A DNA stretch of 64,000 bases. It comes from Collimonas pratensis. Its GTDB lineage: Bacteria; Pseudomonadota; Gammaproteobacteria; Burkholderiales; Burkholderiaceae_D. Of this stretch, positions 17,003 through 26,077 are shown one piece after another. The position numbers and the translations under genes were made by a program. The DNA lies in NCBI RefSeq assembly GCF_001584185.1, contig NZ_CP013234.1, forward strand, positions 1,922,001 to 1,986,000, written 5' to 3'. Each line of letters begins with the position of its first letter. Within the stretch, counting starts at the first letter, position 1. Below the pieces are notes generated by a model, which had not been told where the DNA came from, ran no database searches, and worked only from the letters and a program-made list of their open reading frames with translations.

Positions 17003-17539
17003 ATGTCGAGCATCTACGGAATCAATCGGGGCCATGCCGAGAGTGCGGTTTTCTCGGGGAAAAAACAAAATATCGCCAGCGCATCGTATATGAAGCTGAA
17101 GGACGAGCAGTGGGAGAAGCTGGAGCCCATGCTGCGTGGAAAAGAGGGGGATGCCGGCGCCAGGGGGCGCGACAACCGCCTGTTCATCGACGCCGTCTTG
17201 TGGATTTCGGGCAGCCGCCGCCTGTGGCGCGACCTGCCGCTGCGGTTCGGCAAGTGGAACACCGCCTACATGCGCTTCATGCGCTGGAACCAGAGCAACC
17301 TCTGGCACCGTCTCGCCGAAAACATCAAGGACGATCCCAGGCTGCAGGCGGCGTTCGACAACATCGTCGACTATGGCGATGAATGGACCTTGCGCATCAA
17401 GCAGCGCGCTTCCAGGCGCGTCAGCCGCGAAGCCTACGACGCGGCGGCCAAGCAAGCCTCGGTCGAGGCTGCGCCCGCGGGCGACGATTCGACCCTGCAC
17501 TGGCTGAGCCTGGTGAACCAGACTTTGCCGCCGGGATGA
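17003..17539 (+). CDS. Stand-alone IS5-type transposase N-terminal domain protein
   Basis: Residues about 30-110 of this 178-residue protein match the N-terminal DUF4096 domain of IS4/IS5-family transposases: LKDEQWEKLEPML, then the RLFIDAVLWISGSRRLWRDL and RFMRWNQSNLW region. The catalytic DDE domain that should follow is absent and is replaced by a charged tail with its own stop. I see no terminal inverted repeats or target duplication around it. It is therefore either a remnant or, given its full-length frame and clean start, a domesticated DNA-binding protein. Confidence 0.72.
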   Translation: MSSIYGINRGHAESAVFSGKKQNIASASYMKLKDEQWEKLEPMLRGKEGDAGARGRDNRLFIDAVLWISGSRRLWRDLPLRFGKWNTAYMRFMRWNQSNLWHRLAENIKDDPRLQAAFDNIVDYGDEWTLRIKQRASRRVSREAYDAAAKQASVEAAPAGDDSTLHWLSLVNQTLPPG

Positions 17540-17626
17540 AGCAGGGGCCGCCGCCACCGTGAGGCGGTGCCGGGCCGCGCTTGGTCGTGGCCGCCTGATT
17601 CTCCGTTACAGCAAACGATTGCATCT

Positions 17627-17657
17627 GCGCGCCCCCCATCATGGGGCGGTGCGCTTT
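17627..17657 (+). terminator. Probable terminator after the transposase-like gene
   Basis: GCGC and CCCCAT on the left arm pair with ATGGGG and GCGC on the right arm across a tight turn, and TTTTGG follows. It has the shape of a short intrinsic terminator. Confidence 0.5.
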
Positions 17658-17729
17658 TGGCGTTGTAGCCGCGCCTTTCCATTCAATCCATCATTTCTCT
17701 GCCGTTCTCAGGTAATCTAAAAAAGATCC

Positions 17730-17757
17730 TTGACTCCGGTTTTAGTCTGACTATAAT
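17730..17757 (+). promoter_or_regulatory. Sigma-70 promoter for the XRE-cupin regulator
   Basis: TTGACT (17730-17735) and a perfect TATAAT (17752-17757) are separated by 16 bp. The start of transcription would be near 17764, giving a leader of about 145 nt. Confidence 0.65.
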
Positions 17758-17908
17758 TTCCGACGCCTGACCGAGGACGCAGCAGCGGCAGTCGTTATCG
17801 TAATTGCCATATTAAATAAATATTAAAAAATTACTGTCGGACCAGCGGGCGCAGATCGCGCTGTCCGATTTGAATGTAATTAACCAGGTACAGGCCGGAG
17901 ACAATTGA

Positions 17909-18523
17909 ATGGATATACCAGAGCTGGGGATCTCTATCCGCACGCGGCGTCATGCTATCAACAAGACGCTGGTGGAACTCGCTACCGAAACCGGCTTGAC
18001 CGCCGGCTTCATTTCACAGCTGGAGCGCAATCTGACCAGCCCTTCGATCACCTCGCTGGTGGTGATCGCCAAGGCGCTGGGGGTGTCGATCGGCGACCTG
18101 ATCCAGCAGCCCGCGCAGCTGCAGCCGGATACCTACCGCGGCCAGCGCCAGCCGTATTCGGTGGCCAGCGGCCGCGTCAAGTACGAACGGCTGTCGACAG
18201 TGTTCCCCGGCAGCCAGGTGCATTCCGTGAAATTCACCATGCCGGCCGGCTACAAGTCAGAGATGGTGTCCCACGAAGGCGACGAAATGATCTATGTGCT
18301 CAGCGGCCGGGTCGGCTATACGGTGGGCACCGACAGCTACGTGCTGAATGTCGGCGACAGCCTGCACTTCGACGCCAACATCCCCCACAGCATCGAATCG
18401 CTGCCGCATGAAAACCAGGTGGCGGAAGTGATCTGGGTCGGCACCGTATCCTTGTTCGACGGGCCGCAACAGCCAGAACCCGCGGTACAGAAGCATCTGC
18501 TGCGCGGCACCGAATTCTTTTGA
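17909..18523 (+). CDS. XRE family transcriptional regulator with cupin domain
   Basis: This 204-residue regulator has an N-terminal HTH_3 domain (about residues 6-62, with LVELATETGLTAGFISQLER) and a C-terminal cupin (about 105-175, with GDEMIYVLSGRVGYTVG and GDSLHFDANIPH). This architecture is typical of PuuR-like regulators that sense amines, amino acids or peptides. GGAG lies eight bases before ATG 17909. It is followed by the aminopeptidase and Dpp genes on the same strand and is their likely regulator. The leader before the aminopeptidase gene has a GTTGCAAC palindrome that could be a site. Confidence 0.9.
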   Translation: MDIPELGISIRTRRHAINKTLVELATETGLTAGFISQLERNLTSPSITSLVVIAKALGVSIGDLIQQPAQLQPDTYRGQRQPYSVASGRVKYERLSTVFPGSQVHSVKFTMPAGYKSEMVSHEGDEMIYVLSGRVGYTVGTDSYVLNVGDSLHFDANIPHSIESLPHENQVAEVIWVGTVSLFDGPQQPEPAVQKHLLRGTEFF

Positions 18524-18802
18524 TGCTTTGCCGGCAAGGCGATTCTGGCCGGGTTGTGGCATGATTTTTGCTGTTGCGATACGGGGGCTTTCATGGAGCA
18601 GTTCTGGCTAGGCGCCCCCGGGGCGCGTAGACGTGGCCGACGAGGTGGGTACACCTAGACCGGGGCGCGTCACTTGCGTCAAGGTCATATTCATATATGG
18701 TAGTTGCAACACAATGGAGAGTGGTAATGGAGCAGACGATGTATCGGCAATGGAAGCAAGCAATAAGCGGCCGCAATTGCCGCAACAGCCCGCGAGGTGC
18801 GC

Positions 18803-20191
18803 ATGTTTGAGCCGGCCGTCTACGCACAGCGGCGGCGCCGGCTGAAGCAGCAGTTCTCTTCCGGCTTGCTGCTGTTGCCGGGGAATACCGATGTTTCCAT
18901 GAACTATCCGCACAATCATTACTGGTTTCGCCAGGATTCTTCCTTCTCTTATTTCTTTGGCCTCGACCAGCCCGAACTGGTCGGCCTGATCGACATCGAA
19001 GCCGATACCGACATACTGTTCGGCGACGACGCCGGCCTGGGCGAGGTGATCTGGGTCGGACCGCAAGCCGCGCTGGCGCAGCGCGCCGGCGGCGCCGGCA
19101 TCGAGCGCGTGCAGCCGTCCCGCGAGCTGGCGGCAACGCTGGCAGAGGCGCGCCGCCAGGGCCGCGCGATTCATTATCTGCCGCCGTATCGCGGCGAAAC
19201 CATCTTGCAACTGGCCGGCTGGCTGGACTGCACGCCGGCGCAATGCGAGGCCGGCGCTTCCGAAAGCTTGATGACGGCGGTGATTGCGCTACGCGAAATC
19301 AAGAGCGACGTTGAAATCCAGGAAATCGAAAACGCCCTCAGCGTCACGCGCGACATGCACCTGGCCGCCATGCTGCAGGCCAAGGCCGATGCCTTTGAAT
19401 ACCAGGTGGTGGCGGCGATGGAAGGCATCATGCGCAGCCACGGCCTGCAGGGTTCTTACCCGATTATTTTTTCCCGCCGCGGCGAGATCCTGCACAACCG
19501 CGACCATCACAACCGCTTGCGCAGCGGCGACCTGGTGGTCAACGATGCCGGCGCTTCCAGTGCTCTCGGCTATGCCAGCGACGTCACCCGCACCTTCCCG
19601 GTCGGCGGCCGCTTCAGCGAACGCCAGCGCAGCCTGTACGAGATCGTGCTGGCGGCGCAGCAGCTCGCCATTGACATGATACGGCCGGGCGTGTCCTATC
19701 TCGAAGTGCACAAGCAGGCCGCGCGCCACATGGTGGCAGCGATGTCTGAACTCGGTTTCTTCCACGGCACGGCGGCAGAGGTGGTCGAGTCGGGCGCTTA
19801 CGCGATCTGCTTCCCGCATGGCCTCGGCCACCAGATGGGACTGGATGTGCATGACATGGAGGGTTTGGGTGAAACCAGGGTCGGTTATGACGCCAGCGTT
19901 AGCCGCAGCGAGCTGTTCGGCCTGCGCAACCTGCGCCTGGCCAAGCCTTTGCAGGCCGGCATGGTGGTGACGGTGGAGCCGGGCATTTATTTCATCCCGG
20001 TGCTGATCCAGCGCTGGCGGGAAGAGGCGCGCCACAGTAACCTGATCAATTACGAGAAATTCGCCGAGTATCTGGATTTCGGCGGCATTCGTATCGAAGA
20101 CGACGTGTTGGTGACGGCTTCCGGCGCGCGCGTGCTGGGGCCGGCGATTCCCAAGAGCTGCGCCGAGATCGAGACGTTGATGGCGGCCTGA
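18803..20191 (+). CDS. M24 family metallopeptidase, aminopeptidase P-like
   Basis: This 462-residue protein has an N-terminal aminopeptidase P (AMP_N) domain and a C-terminal pita-bread M24 domain. The five metal ligands of the family are present: Asp248 (NDAG), Asp260 (SDVTRTFP), His343 (GLGHQMG), Glu392 (VEPGIYF) and Glu432 (IEDD). It should remove N-terminal residues that precede proline, using two Mn or similar ions in the cytoplasm. ATG 18803 follows GAGG by five bases, and an in-frame GTG at 18797 is less likely. Next to a dipeptide transporter it would process imported Xaa-Pro peptides. Other M24 members act on creatine or ectoine derivatives, so the substrate stays open. Confidence 0.9.
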   Translation: MFEPAVYAQRRRRLKQQFSSGLLLLPGNTDVSMNYPHNHYWFRQDSSFSYFFGLDQPELVGLIDIEADTDILFGDDAGLGEVIWVGPQAALAQRAGGAGIERVQPSRELAATLAEARRQGRAIHYLPPYRGETILQLAGWLDCTPAQCEAGASESLMTAVIALREIKSDVEIQEIENALSVTRDMHLAAMLQAKADAFEYQVVAAMEGIMRSHGLQGSYPIIFSRRGEILHNRDHHNRLRSGDLVVNDAGASSALGYASDVTRTFPVGGRFSERQRSLYEIVLAAQQLAIDMIRPGVSYLEVHKQAARHMVAAMSELGFFHGTAAEVVESGAYAICFPHGLGHQMGLDVHDMEGLGETRVGYDASVSRSELFGLRNLRLAKPLQAGMVVTVEPGIYFIPVLIQRWREEARHSNLINYEKFAEYLDFGGIRIEDDVLVTASGARVLGPAIPKSCAEIETLMAA

Positions 20192-20318
20192 GCTGGCCAT
20201 GTGCGATTGCAATATAAAAGCAGCATCTGAATGTAATGCAGATTCGAGCTTGTGCACCTGATATGAATTGTTGTTAAATGCATCAGTTTCACCATAACCT
20301 AACGGAAGAAAGAGACCT

Positions 20319-21929
20319 ATGATGAAAAGAAAATTGATTGCCAAAGCCGCGCTGCTCGCCGTCATGTGCGCCACCGCCGGCTATGCGACTGCCGCCAAGA
20401 CCTTGGTGTTCTGCTCGGAAGGCAGCCCGGAAGGATTTAATCCGCAGCTGTTCACCACCGGCACCACTTTCGATGCATCCTCGGTGCCAATGTACAACCG
20501 CCTGGTCGAATTCGAACTGGGCACCACCAAGCCGATTCCCGGCCTGGCTGAATCCTGGACCGTCTCCGACGACGGCCTGACCTATACCTTCAAGCTGCGC
20601 AAGGGCGTCAAGTTCCACAGCAGCGCCAAGTTCAAGCCGACCCGCGATTTCAACGCTGACGACGCCCTGTTCTCGTTCAACCGCATGGGCGACCCCAGCC
20701 ATCCGTATCACAAGCTGGCTGCCGGCCAGAGCTTTGGCTACTACCTGGACATGGGCATGGACAAGATCATCGACAAGGTGGAGAAGGTCGACGACAACAC
20801 CGTGGTGTTCAAGCTGAAGCATCCGGAAGCACCGTTCATCGCTGATCTGGGCATGGATTTCGCCTCCATCCTGTCGGCCGAATATGCCGACAACATGAAG
20901 AAGGCGGGCACACCCGAAGTGATCGACCGCGAGCCGGTCGGCACCGGCCCTTTCCAGTTCGTCTCCTATCAAAAAGACGCTGTGATCCGCTACAAGGCTT
21001 TCGATCCATACTGGGGCGGCCGTCCGAAACTGGACAACCTGATCTATGCGATCACGCCGGATGCTTCGGTGCGCTACGCCAAGCTCAAGGCCAACGAGTG
21101 CCAGGTCATGGCGTTCCCGAAACCGGCCGACATCGAATTGATGAAAAGCGATCCGGCCATCACGATGATGACCAAGCCAGGCTTGAACATCGGCTACATC
21201 TCGTTCAACGTCGAGAAGAAACCGTTCGACAACAAGCTGGTGCGCCAGGCGCTCAACATGGCGGTCGACAAGCAGACCATCCTCAAGACGGTCTACCAGG
21301 GCGCCGGCCTTTCGGCCAAGAACCCGATCCCGCCGACCCTGTGGGGCTATAACGACAAGATCAAGGATTACACCTACGATCCGGCCAAGGCCAAGGAACT
21401 GCTGGCCAAGGCCGGCTACCCGAACGGCGTCGAGGTTGAGATGTGGTATCTGCCGGTGACCCGTCCCTACAATCCGGACGGCAAGCGCATGGCGGAGCTG
21501 ATCCAGGCCGACTGGGCCAAGATCGGCGTCAAGACCAAGCTCACCACCTATGAATGGACCGAGTACCTGAAGCGCAGCAAGCAGGGCGACCAGCAATCGA
21601 TGATGTTCGGCTGGTCGGGCGACAACGGCGATCCGGACAACTTCTTCGCGCCGCTGCTGGGCTGTGAAGGCGTCAAGGGCGGCGGCAATACTGCGCGCTG
21701 GTGCAACAAGGATTACGAAGCGCTGATCCAGAAAGCCAAGCTGACGCCGAAGCAGGACGAACGCGCCAAGCTGTACGAGCAGGCGCAGGTGATCCTGCAC
21801 GAAGAAGCGCCATGGATCGACCTGGCCCATTCGGTACGTTTCACGCCGATCCGCAAGGAAGTGCTGAACTTCAAGATGGCGGTGTTCGCGCACCATCATT
21901 TCGAAAAGGTTGACCTGGCCGGCAAGTAA
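20319..21929 (+). CDS. dppA: Dipeptide ABC transporter substrate-binding protein, DppA-like (copy 1)
   Basis: This periplasmic binding protein of 536 residues belongs to SBP family 5. A signal peptide (cleavage near YATA-AKTL) is followed by TLVFCSEGSPEGFNPQLFTTG, which is typical of DppA. It delivers di- or tripeptides (in some relatives heme or aminolevulinate) to the permease encoded next. Start codons ATG 20319 and 20322 are both possible after GGAAGAAAGAG. A repeat-rich 156-bp gap follows before dppB. A very similar second copy lies at 31048. Conserved CEGV and NTARWCNKD segments near the C-terminus fit the family. Confidence 0.93.
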   Translation: MMKRKLIAKAALLAVMCATAGYATAAKTLVFCSEGSPEGFNPQLFTTGTTFDASSVPMYNRLVEFELGTTKPIPGLAESWTVSDDGLTYTFKLRKGVKFHSSAKFKPTRDFNADDALFSFNRMGDPSHPYHKLAAGQSFGYYLDMGMDKIIDKVEKVDDNTVVFKLKHPEAPFIADLGMDFASILSAEYADNMKKAGTPEVIDREPVGTGPFQFVSYQKDAVIRYKAFDPYWGGRPKLDNLIYAITPDASVRYAKLKANECQVMAFPKPADIELMKSDPAITMMTKPGLNIGYISFNVEKKPFDNKLVRQALNMAVDKQTILKTVYQGAGLSAKNPIPPTLWGYNDKIKDYTYDPAKAKELLAKAGYPNGVEVEMWYLPVTRPYNPDGKRMAELIQADWAKIGVKTKLTTYEWTEYLKRSKQGDQQSMMFGWSGDNGDPDNFFAPLLGCEGVKGGGNTARWCNKDYEALIQKAKLTPKQDERAKLYEQAQVILHEEAPWIDLAHSVRFTPIRKEVLNFKMAVFAHHHFEKVDLAGK

Positions 21930-21938
21930 GGCTGCAAC

Positions 21939-22058
21939 GTAGGGTGGGCACAGCGTGCCCACGCGTGAATTCGTTCTACGCACATACCTATTTCGGCGCC
22001 GCGCGGGTCCGTACTCCGGTCATCACGGTCACGCGTGGGCACCTTGTGCCCACCCTAC
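21939..22058. repeat. Pair of inverted GTAGGGTGGGCAC repeats between dppA and dppB
   Basis: Each 30-base arm (21939-21968 and 22029-22058) contains its own short hairpin, GTGGGCAC...GTGCCCAC. The two arms are near-perfect reverse complements of each other. The whole unit resembles a BIME/REP composite and lies inside the operon, where it could stabilise dppA mRNA relative to the permease genes. Confidence 0.85.
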
Positions 22059-22085
22059 CATTTTTTTATCACGATAGGCATTCCC

Positions 22086-23096
22086 ATGTTTGGATTCCTC
22101 CTGCGCCGTGTCGGCCTGGTCATACCGACCTTCCTCGGCATCACGCTGCTGGTGTTTTTATTGATACATCTGATCCCCGGCAACGCCGTTGAAGCCATGA
22201 CCGGCGAACGCGGCATGGACCCGGCCCGCTATGCGCAAATGGCGCACGACCTCGGCCTGGACCAGCCGATCTACATGCAGTATTTCAATTACCTGGGGAA
22301 TCTGTTCAAGGGCGATCTCGGCATGTCGATCATGACCCATACCTCGGTCCTGAGCGAATTCAAGACACTGTTCCCGGCGACGCTGGAACTGTCCTTTTGC
22401 GCCATCCTGTTTGCGCTGATCATCGGCCTGCCTGCCGGCATGCTGGCGGCGCTGAAACGCAACACCGTGCTGGACTATTCGGTGATGGGCGCCTCTCTCA
22501 CCGGTTATTCCATGCCGGTGTTCTGGTGGGCCCTGCTGCTGATTCTGCTGTTTTCCGTGACGCTGGGCTGGACTCCGGTCTCGGGCCGCATCGATATCCT
22601 GTTCGACGTGCCGCCGGTGACCGGCTTCATGCTGATCGACAGCCTGCTGTCGGACGATAGCGGCGCCTTCAAGTCGGCGCTGTCGCACTTGATCCTGCCG
22701 ACGATTGCACTCGGCACCATTCCGCTGGCCGTGATTGCGCGCATGACGCGCTCCGCCATGCTGGAAGTCTTGCGCGAGGATTATGTACGCACTGCGCGCG
22801 CCAAGGGCCTGTCGCCATGGCGCGTGGTCGGTGTGCACGCCTTGCGCAATGCGCTGATTCCAGTGGTGACGGTAGTCGGCCTGCAGGTCGGCACTTTGCT
22901 GGCCGGCGCAATCCTGACGGAAACCATCTTTTCCTGGCCGGGTATCGGCAAGTGGCTGGTGGCTGCGATCCAGCGCCGCGATTATCCGGTGGTGCAGGGC
23001 GGCATCCTGCTGTCGGCGATCACCATCATCCTCGTCAACCTGGCCGTCGACCTGCTGTACGGCGTAATCAATCCACGTATTCGCCACCGCTCATGA
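22086..23096 (+). CDS. dppB: Dipeptide ABC transporter permease DppB
   Basis: This inner-membrane permease of 336 residues has about six helices and the family N-terminus MFGFLLRRVGLVIPTFLGI. The EAA-type loop with the conserved Gly appears around YVRTARAKGLSPWRVVGVHALRNAL, where it docks with the ATPases. The start is set at ATG 22086, since the longer frame upstream runs through the repeat element. The stop overlaps the dppC start by ATGA. Confidence 0.95.
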   Translation: MFGFLLRRVGLVIPTFLGITLLVFLLIHLIPGNAVEAMTGERGMDPARYAQMAHDLGLDQPIYMQYFNYLGNLFKGDLGMSIMTHTSVLSEFKTLFPATLELSFCAILFALIIGLPAGMLAALKRNTVLDYSVMGASLTGYSMPVFWWALLLILLFSVTLGWTPVSGRIDILFDVPPVTGFMLIDSLLSDDSGAFKSALSHLILPTIALGTIPLAVIARMTRSAMLEVLREDYVRTARAKGLSPWRVVGVHALRNALIPVVTVVGLQVGTLLAGAILTETIFSWPGIGKWLVAAIQRRDYPVVQGGILLSAITIILVNLAVDLLYGVINPRIRHRS

Positions 23097-24022
23097 ACAC
23101 TACCGACACAACGCAGGCGCCTGCGCCGCAAGCCATTTCTATCCCCAAGGCGGCCAGCGCGCCGCCGCATCCGCTGCGCGAATTCTGGGGCTATTTCAGC
23201 CAGAACCGCGGCGCCGTCATCGGCCTGGTGATCATCATCGCCATGGTCCTGATGGCGCTGTTCGCCGATATCATCGCCCCGCATTCGCCGATCGAACAGT
23301 TCCGCCAATCGACCCTGGTGCCGCCGGTATGGCAAGCGGGCGGCAGCAGCCAGTTCCTGCTGGGCACCGATCCGGTCGGCCGCGACATGCTGTCGCGCCT
23401 GATCCATGGCGTCCGCCTGTCGCTGCTGATCGGCCTGGTGTCGATTTCGCTGTCGCTCACTACCGGCGTGCTGCTGGGCCTGCTGGCCGGTTACTTCCGC
23501 GGCATGGTGGAAATCGCCATCATGCGCCTGATGGACATCATGTTGGCCTTGCCTAGCCTGCTGCTGGCGATCGCCGTGGTGGCGATCCTCGGCCCTGGCC
23601 TGATGAACGCCATGTACGCCATCGCGGTGGTGATGCTGCCGCACTATGCGCGGCAGACGCGGGCAGCGGTAATCGGCGAGATGTCGCGCGACTATGTCAG
23701 CGCTTCGCGCATCGCCGGCGCCGGCACCTTGCGCATCATGTTCAACTGCGTGCTGCCGAACTGCCTGGCGCCGCTGATCGTGCAAGCCACGCTGGGCTTT
23801 TCGTCCGCCATCCTCGATGCGGCCGCGCTCGGCTTCCTCGGCATGGGCGCGCAGCCGCCGACGCCGGAATGGGGCTCGATGCTGGCCAGCGCCATGGAAT
23901 TCATCCAGAGCGCATGGTGGGTGGTGGCTTTCCCGGGCCTGGCGATTCTGATCTCGGTGCTGGCGTTCAATTTGATGGGTGACGGCTTGCGCGATGCGCT
24001 CGACCCGAAACTGAAACGATAA
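23093..24022 (+). CDS. dppC: Dipeptide ABC transporter permease DppC
   Basis: This second permease subunit has 309 residues, with an N-terminal cytoplasmic tail rich in Ala/Pro, a first helix around VIGLVIIIAMVLMALFADIIA, and the family motif GTDPVGRDMLSRLIHGVRLSL. The ABC-docking loop appears as SRDYVSASRIAGAGTLRIMF. ATG 23093 overlaps the dppB stop. The open frame upstream to 22817 is inside dppB and is not used. Confidence 0.95.
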   Translation: MNTTDTTQAPAPQAISIPKAASAPPHPLREFWGYFSQNRGAVIGLVIIIAMVLMALFADIIAPHSPIEQFRQSTLVPPVWQAGGSSQFLLGTDPVGRDMLSRLIHGVRLSLLIGLVSISLSLTTGVLLGLLAGYFRGMVEIAIMRLMDIMLALPSLLLAIAVVAILGPGLMNAMYAIAVVMLPHYARQTRAAVIGEMSRDYVSASRIAGAGTLRIMFNCVLPNCLAPLIVQATLGFSSAILDAAALGFLGMGAQPPTPEWGSMLASAMEFIQSAWWVVAFPGLAILISVLAFNLMGDGLRDALDPKLKR

Positions 24023-24031
24023 GGCAGGACT

Positions 24032-25069
24032 ATGGCATTGCTAGACATTAAACAGCTGCGGGTCGAATTCGGCTCGACGGCAGCACCGTTCACCGCGGTG
24101 GACGGCCTCGACCTGAGCATCGAAGCCGGCGAAGTAGTCGGTATCGTCGGTGAATCCGGTTCCGGCAAGAGTGTCACATCGCTGGCCTTGATGGGTTTGA
24201 TCGACTACCCCGGCCGCGTCAAGGGCGAGCGCATGGCCTTCGACGGCCGCGACCTGCTGACCATGCCGGAGAAGCAAAGGCGCGGCCTGCTGGGCAAGGA
24301 CATCGCCATGATCTTCCAGGATCCGATGACTAGCCTCAACCCGTCCTTCACGGTGGCGTACCAGCTGATGGAAACCCTGCGCGTGCACCAGGGCGGTTCG
24401 AAAAAGGAATTGCGGGCCAAGGCGCTGACCTTGCTCAAGCAGGTCGATATTCCCGATCCGGAACGCCGGCTGGACGCCTATCCGCACCAGCTGTCCGGCG
24501 GCATGAGCCAGCGCGTGATGGTGGCGATTGCGATCGCCTGCAATCCGCGCCTGCTGATCGCCGACGAGCCGACCACGGCGCTGGATGTCACGGTGCAGGC
24601 GCAGATGCTGGATCTGCTGCTGCAACTGCAGCGCGAGCGCGGCATGGCGCTGATGCTGATCACGCATGACCTGAGCGTGGTGGCGCAGACTGCCCAGCGC
24701 GTGATGGTGATGTATGCCGGTCAAGTCGTAGAGACTGGCCGCGTGCCGGATATCTTCAACGCCCCCAAGCACCCTTATACACAGGCGTTGCTGGCGGCGC
24801 TGCCCGAACACAATATCGGCCGCGCCCGCCTGCAGACCATTCCCGGTGTGGTGCCGGGCCAGTACGATAGGCCGACCGGTTGCCTGCTCAGCCCGCGCTG
24901 CGCCTATGCGCAGGACCGCTGCCGCGAGCAGCGTCCTGAATTGCTGGGTGCGCCGCAGGAACAGGTACGTTGCCATTTCCCGCTCGACCAAGAAGGCCGC
25001 CCGGGCAATGGCTGGTCGGAGATTTCTCGCAACAAGCCTGAAGCCATTTCAAGCATTGGGGCTGCATGA
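24032..25069 (+). CDS. dppD: Dipeptide ABC transporter ATP-binding protein DppD
   Basis: This 345-residue ATPase has Walker A GESGSGKS (40-47), ABC signature LSGGM (154-158) and Walker B LLIADEP (174-180) followed by TTALD. The C-terminal oligopeptide/dipeptide extension carries the Cys pattern [14 protein letters not shown], which binds an iron-sulfur cluster in some DppD proteins. It pairs with DppF to power peptide import. It starts nine bases after dppC, and its stop overlaps the dppF start. Confidence 0.95.
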   Translation: MALLDIKQLRVEFGSTAAPFTAVDGLDLSIEAGEVVGIVGESGSGKSVTSLALMGLIDYPGRVKGERMAFDGRDLLTMPEKQRRGLLGKDIAMIFQDPMTSLNPSFTVAYQLMETLRVHQGGSKKELRAKALTLLKQVDIPDPERRLDAYPHQLSGGMSQRVMVAIAIACNPRLLIADEPTTALDVTVQAQMLDLLLQLQRERGMALMLITHDLSVVAQTAQRVMVMYAGQVVETGRVPDIFNAPKHPYTQALLAALPEHNIGRARLQTIPGVVPGQYDRPTGCLLSPRCAYAQDRCREQRPELLGAPQEQVRCHFPLDQEGRPGNGWSEISRNKPEAISSIGAA

Positions 25070-26070
25070 TGATGAATGCCAATATGAATGAAATCGCTAG
25101 CCCGGTAGTCCTGCTGGAAGCCAAAAACCTGGTCAAGCACTACAGCGTATCGCAGGGTTTGTTCAAGCCTAAAGCCACTGCGCGCGCACTGGATGGCGTG
25201 TCCTTCGCCCTGCAACCGGGCAAGACGCTGGCGGTGGTGGGCGAGTCCGGCTGCGGCAAGTCGACCCTGGCGCGCCAGATCACCATGATCGAACCGCCTA
25301 CCGGCGGCGAGCTGTGGATGGATGGCGCCAATATCGCCGACGCCGACCATGCCACCCTGAAACGGGTGCGGCCGCTGGTGCAGATGGTTTTCCAGAATCC
25401 CTACGCCAGCCTGAATCCGCGCAAAAAGGTCGGCCAGATGCTGGAAGAGCCGCTGATCATCAACACCGGATTGAACAGCGCCGAGCGCGCCGAAAAAGCG
25501 CGCGCCATGATGGCCAAGGTCGGCTTGCGGCCGGAACACTATAGCCGCTATCCGCACATGTTTTCCGGCGGCCAGCGCCAGCGAGTGGCGATCGCCCGCG
25601 CCCTGATGCTGGATCCCAAGGTGATCGTGGCCGACGAACCGGTCTCGGCGCTGGACGTTTCGATCCAGGCGCAAGTACTGAACCTGCTGATGGATCTGCA
25701 GCAGGCCAGCGGGGTCGCCTATCTGTTCATCTCCCACAATTTGTCGGTGGTGGAACATATCGCCGACGAGGTGCTGGTCATGTATCTGGGCAAGACTGTC
25801 GAACACGGCAGCAAGCAGCAAGTGTTCAGCCGACCGCTACACCCTTATACCAAGGCGCTGCTGGCCAGTACGCCGCGCATCGATCCGGCGCAGCGCCAGC
25901 AAAAGATGATGCTGCCGGGCGAGTTGCCGTCGCCGCTGGCGCCACCGCCTGGCTGCAGCTTTAACAACCGTTGCCCGCATGCGATCGAGCGCTGCCGGCA
26001 AGAAGTGCCTGCGCTGCGTTCGTTCGACGGCAGGCTGGTGGCATGCCATCGACTCGAGGAAATCAGCTGA
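25066..26070 (+). CDS. dppF: Dipeptide ABC transporter ATP-binding protein DppF
   Basis: This 334-residue ATPase has Walker A GESGCGKS (59-66), signature FSGGQ (166-170), Walker B VIVADEP and the C-terminal extension with [14 protein letters not shown]. Three ATG codons in a row from 25066 overlap the dppD stop, so the exact start may vary by two codons. It is the last gene of the operon and ends seven bases before the convergent sigma-54 activator gene. Confidence 0.95.
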   Translation: MMMNANMNEIASPVVLLEAKNLVKHYSVSQGLFKPKATARALDGVSFALQPGKTLAVVGESGCGKSTLARQITMIEPPTGGELWMDGANIADADHATLKRVRPLVQMVFQNPYASLNPRKKVGQMLEEPLIINTGLNSAERAEKARAMMAKVGLRPEHYSRYPHMFSGGQRQRVAIARALMLDPKVIVADEPVSALDVSIQAQVLNLLMDLQQASGVAYLFISHNLSVVEHIADEVLVMYLGKTVEHGSKQQVFSRPLHPYTKALLASTPRIDPAQRQQKMMLPGELPSPLAPPPGCSFNNRCPHAIERCRQEVPALRSFDGRLVACHRLEEIS

Positions 26071-26077
26071 CGGCTAT

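Larger units (their letters stand above)
17540..17908. other. Intergenic region with terminator and promoter
   Basis: No gene is supported. The stretch holds a hairpin that could end the transposase-like gene and a good promoter for the XRE-cupin regulator, both listed separately. The last 100 bases are AT-rich and would form the regulator's leader. Confidence 0.65.

Noticed and set aside
20289-21983. A 564-codon open frame on the minus strand
   Set aside because: It mirrors the frame seen opposite the second dppA copy, so it is a shared shadow of the real gene and not a separate gene.
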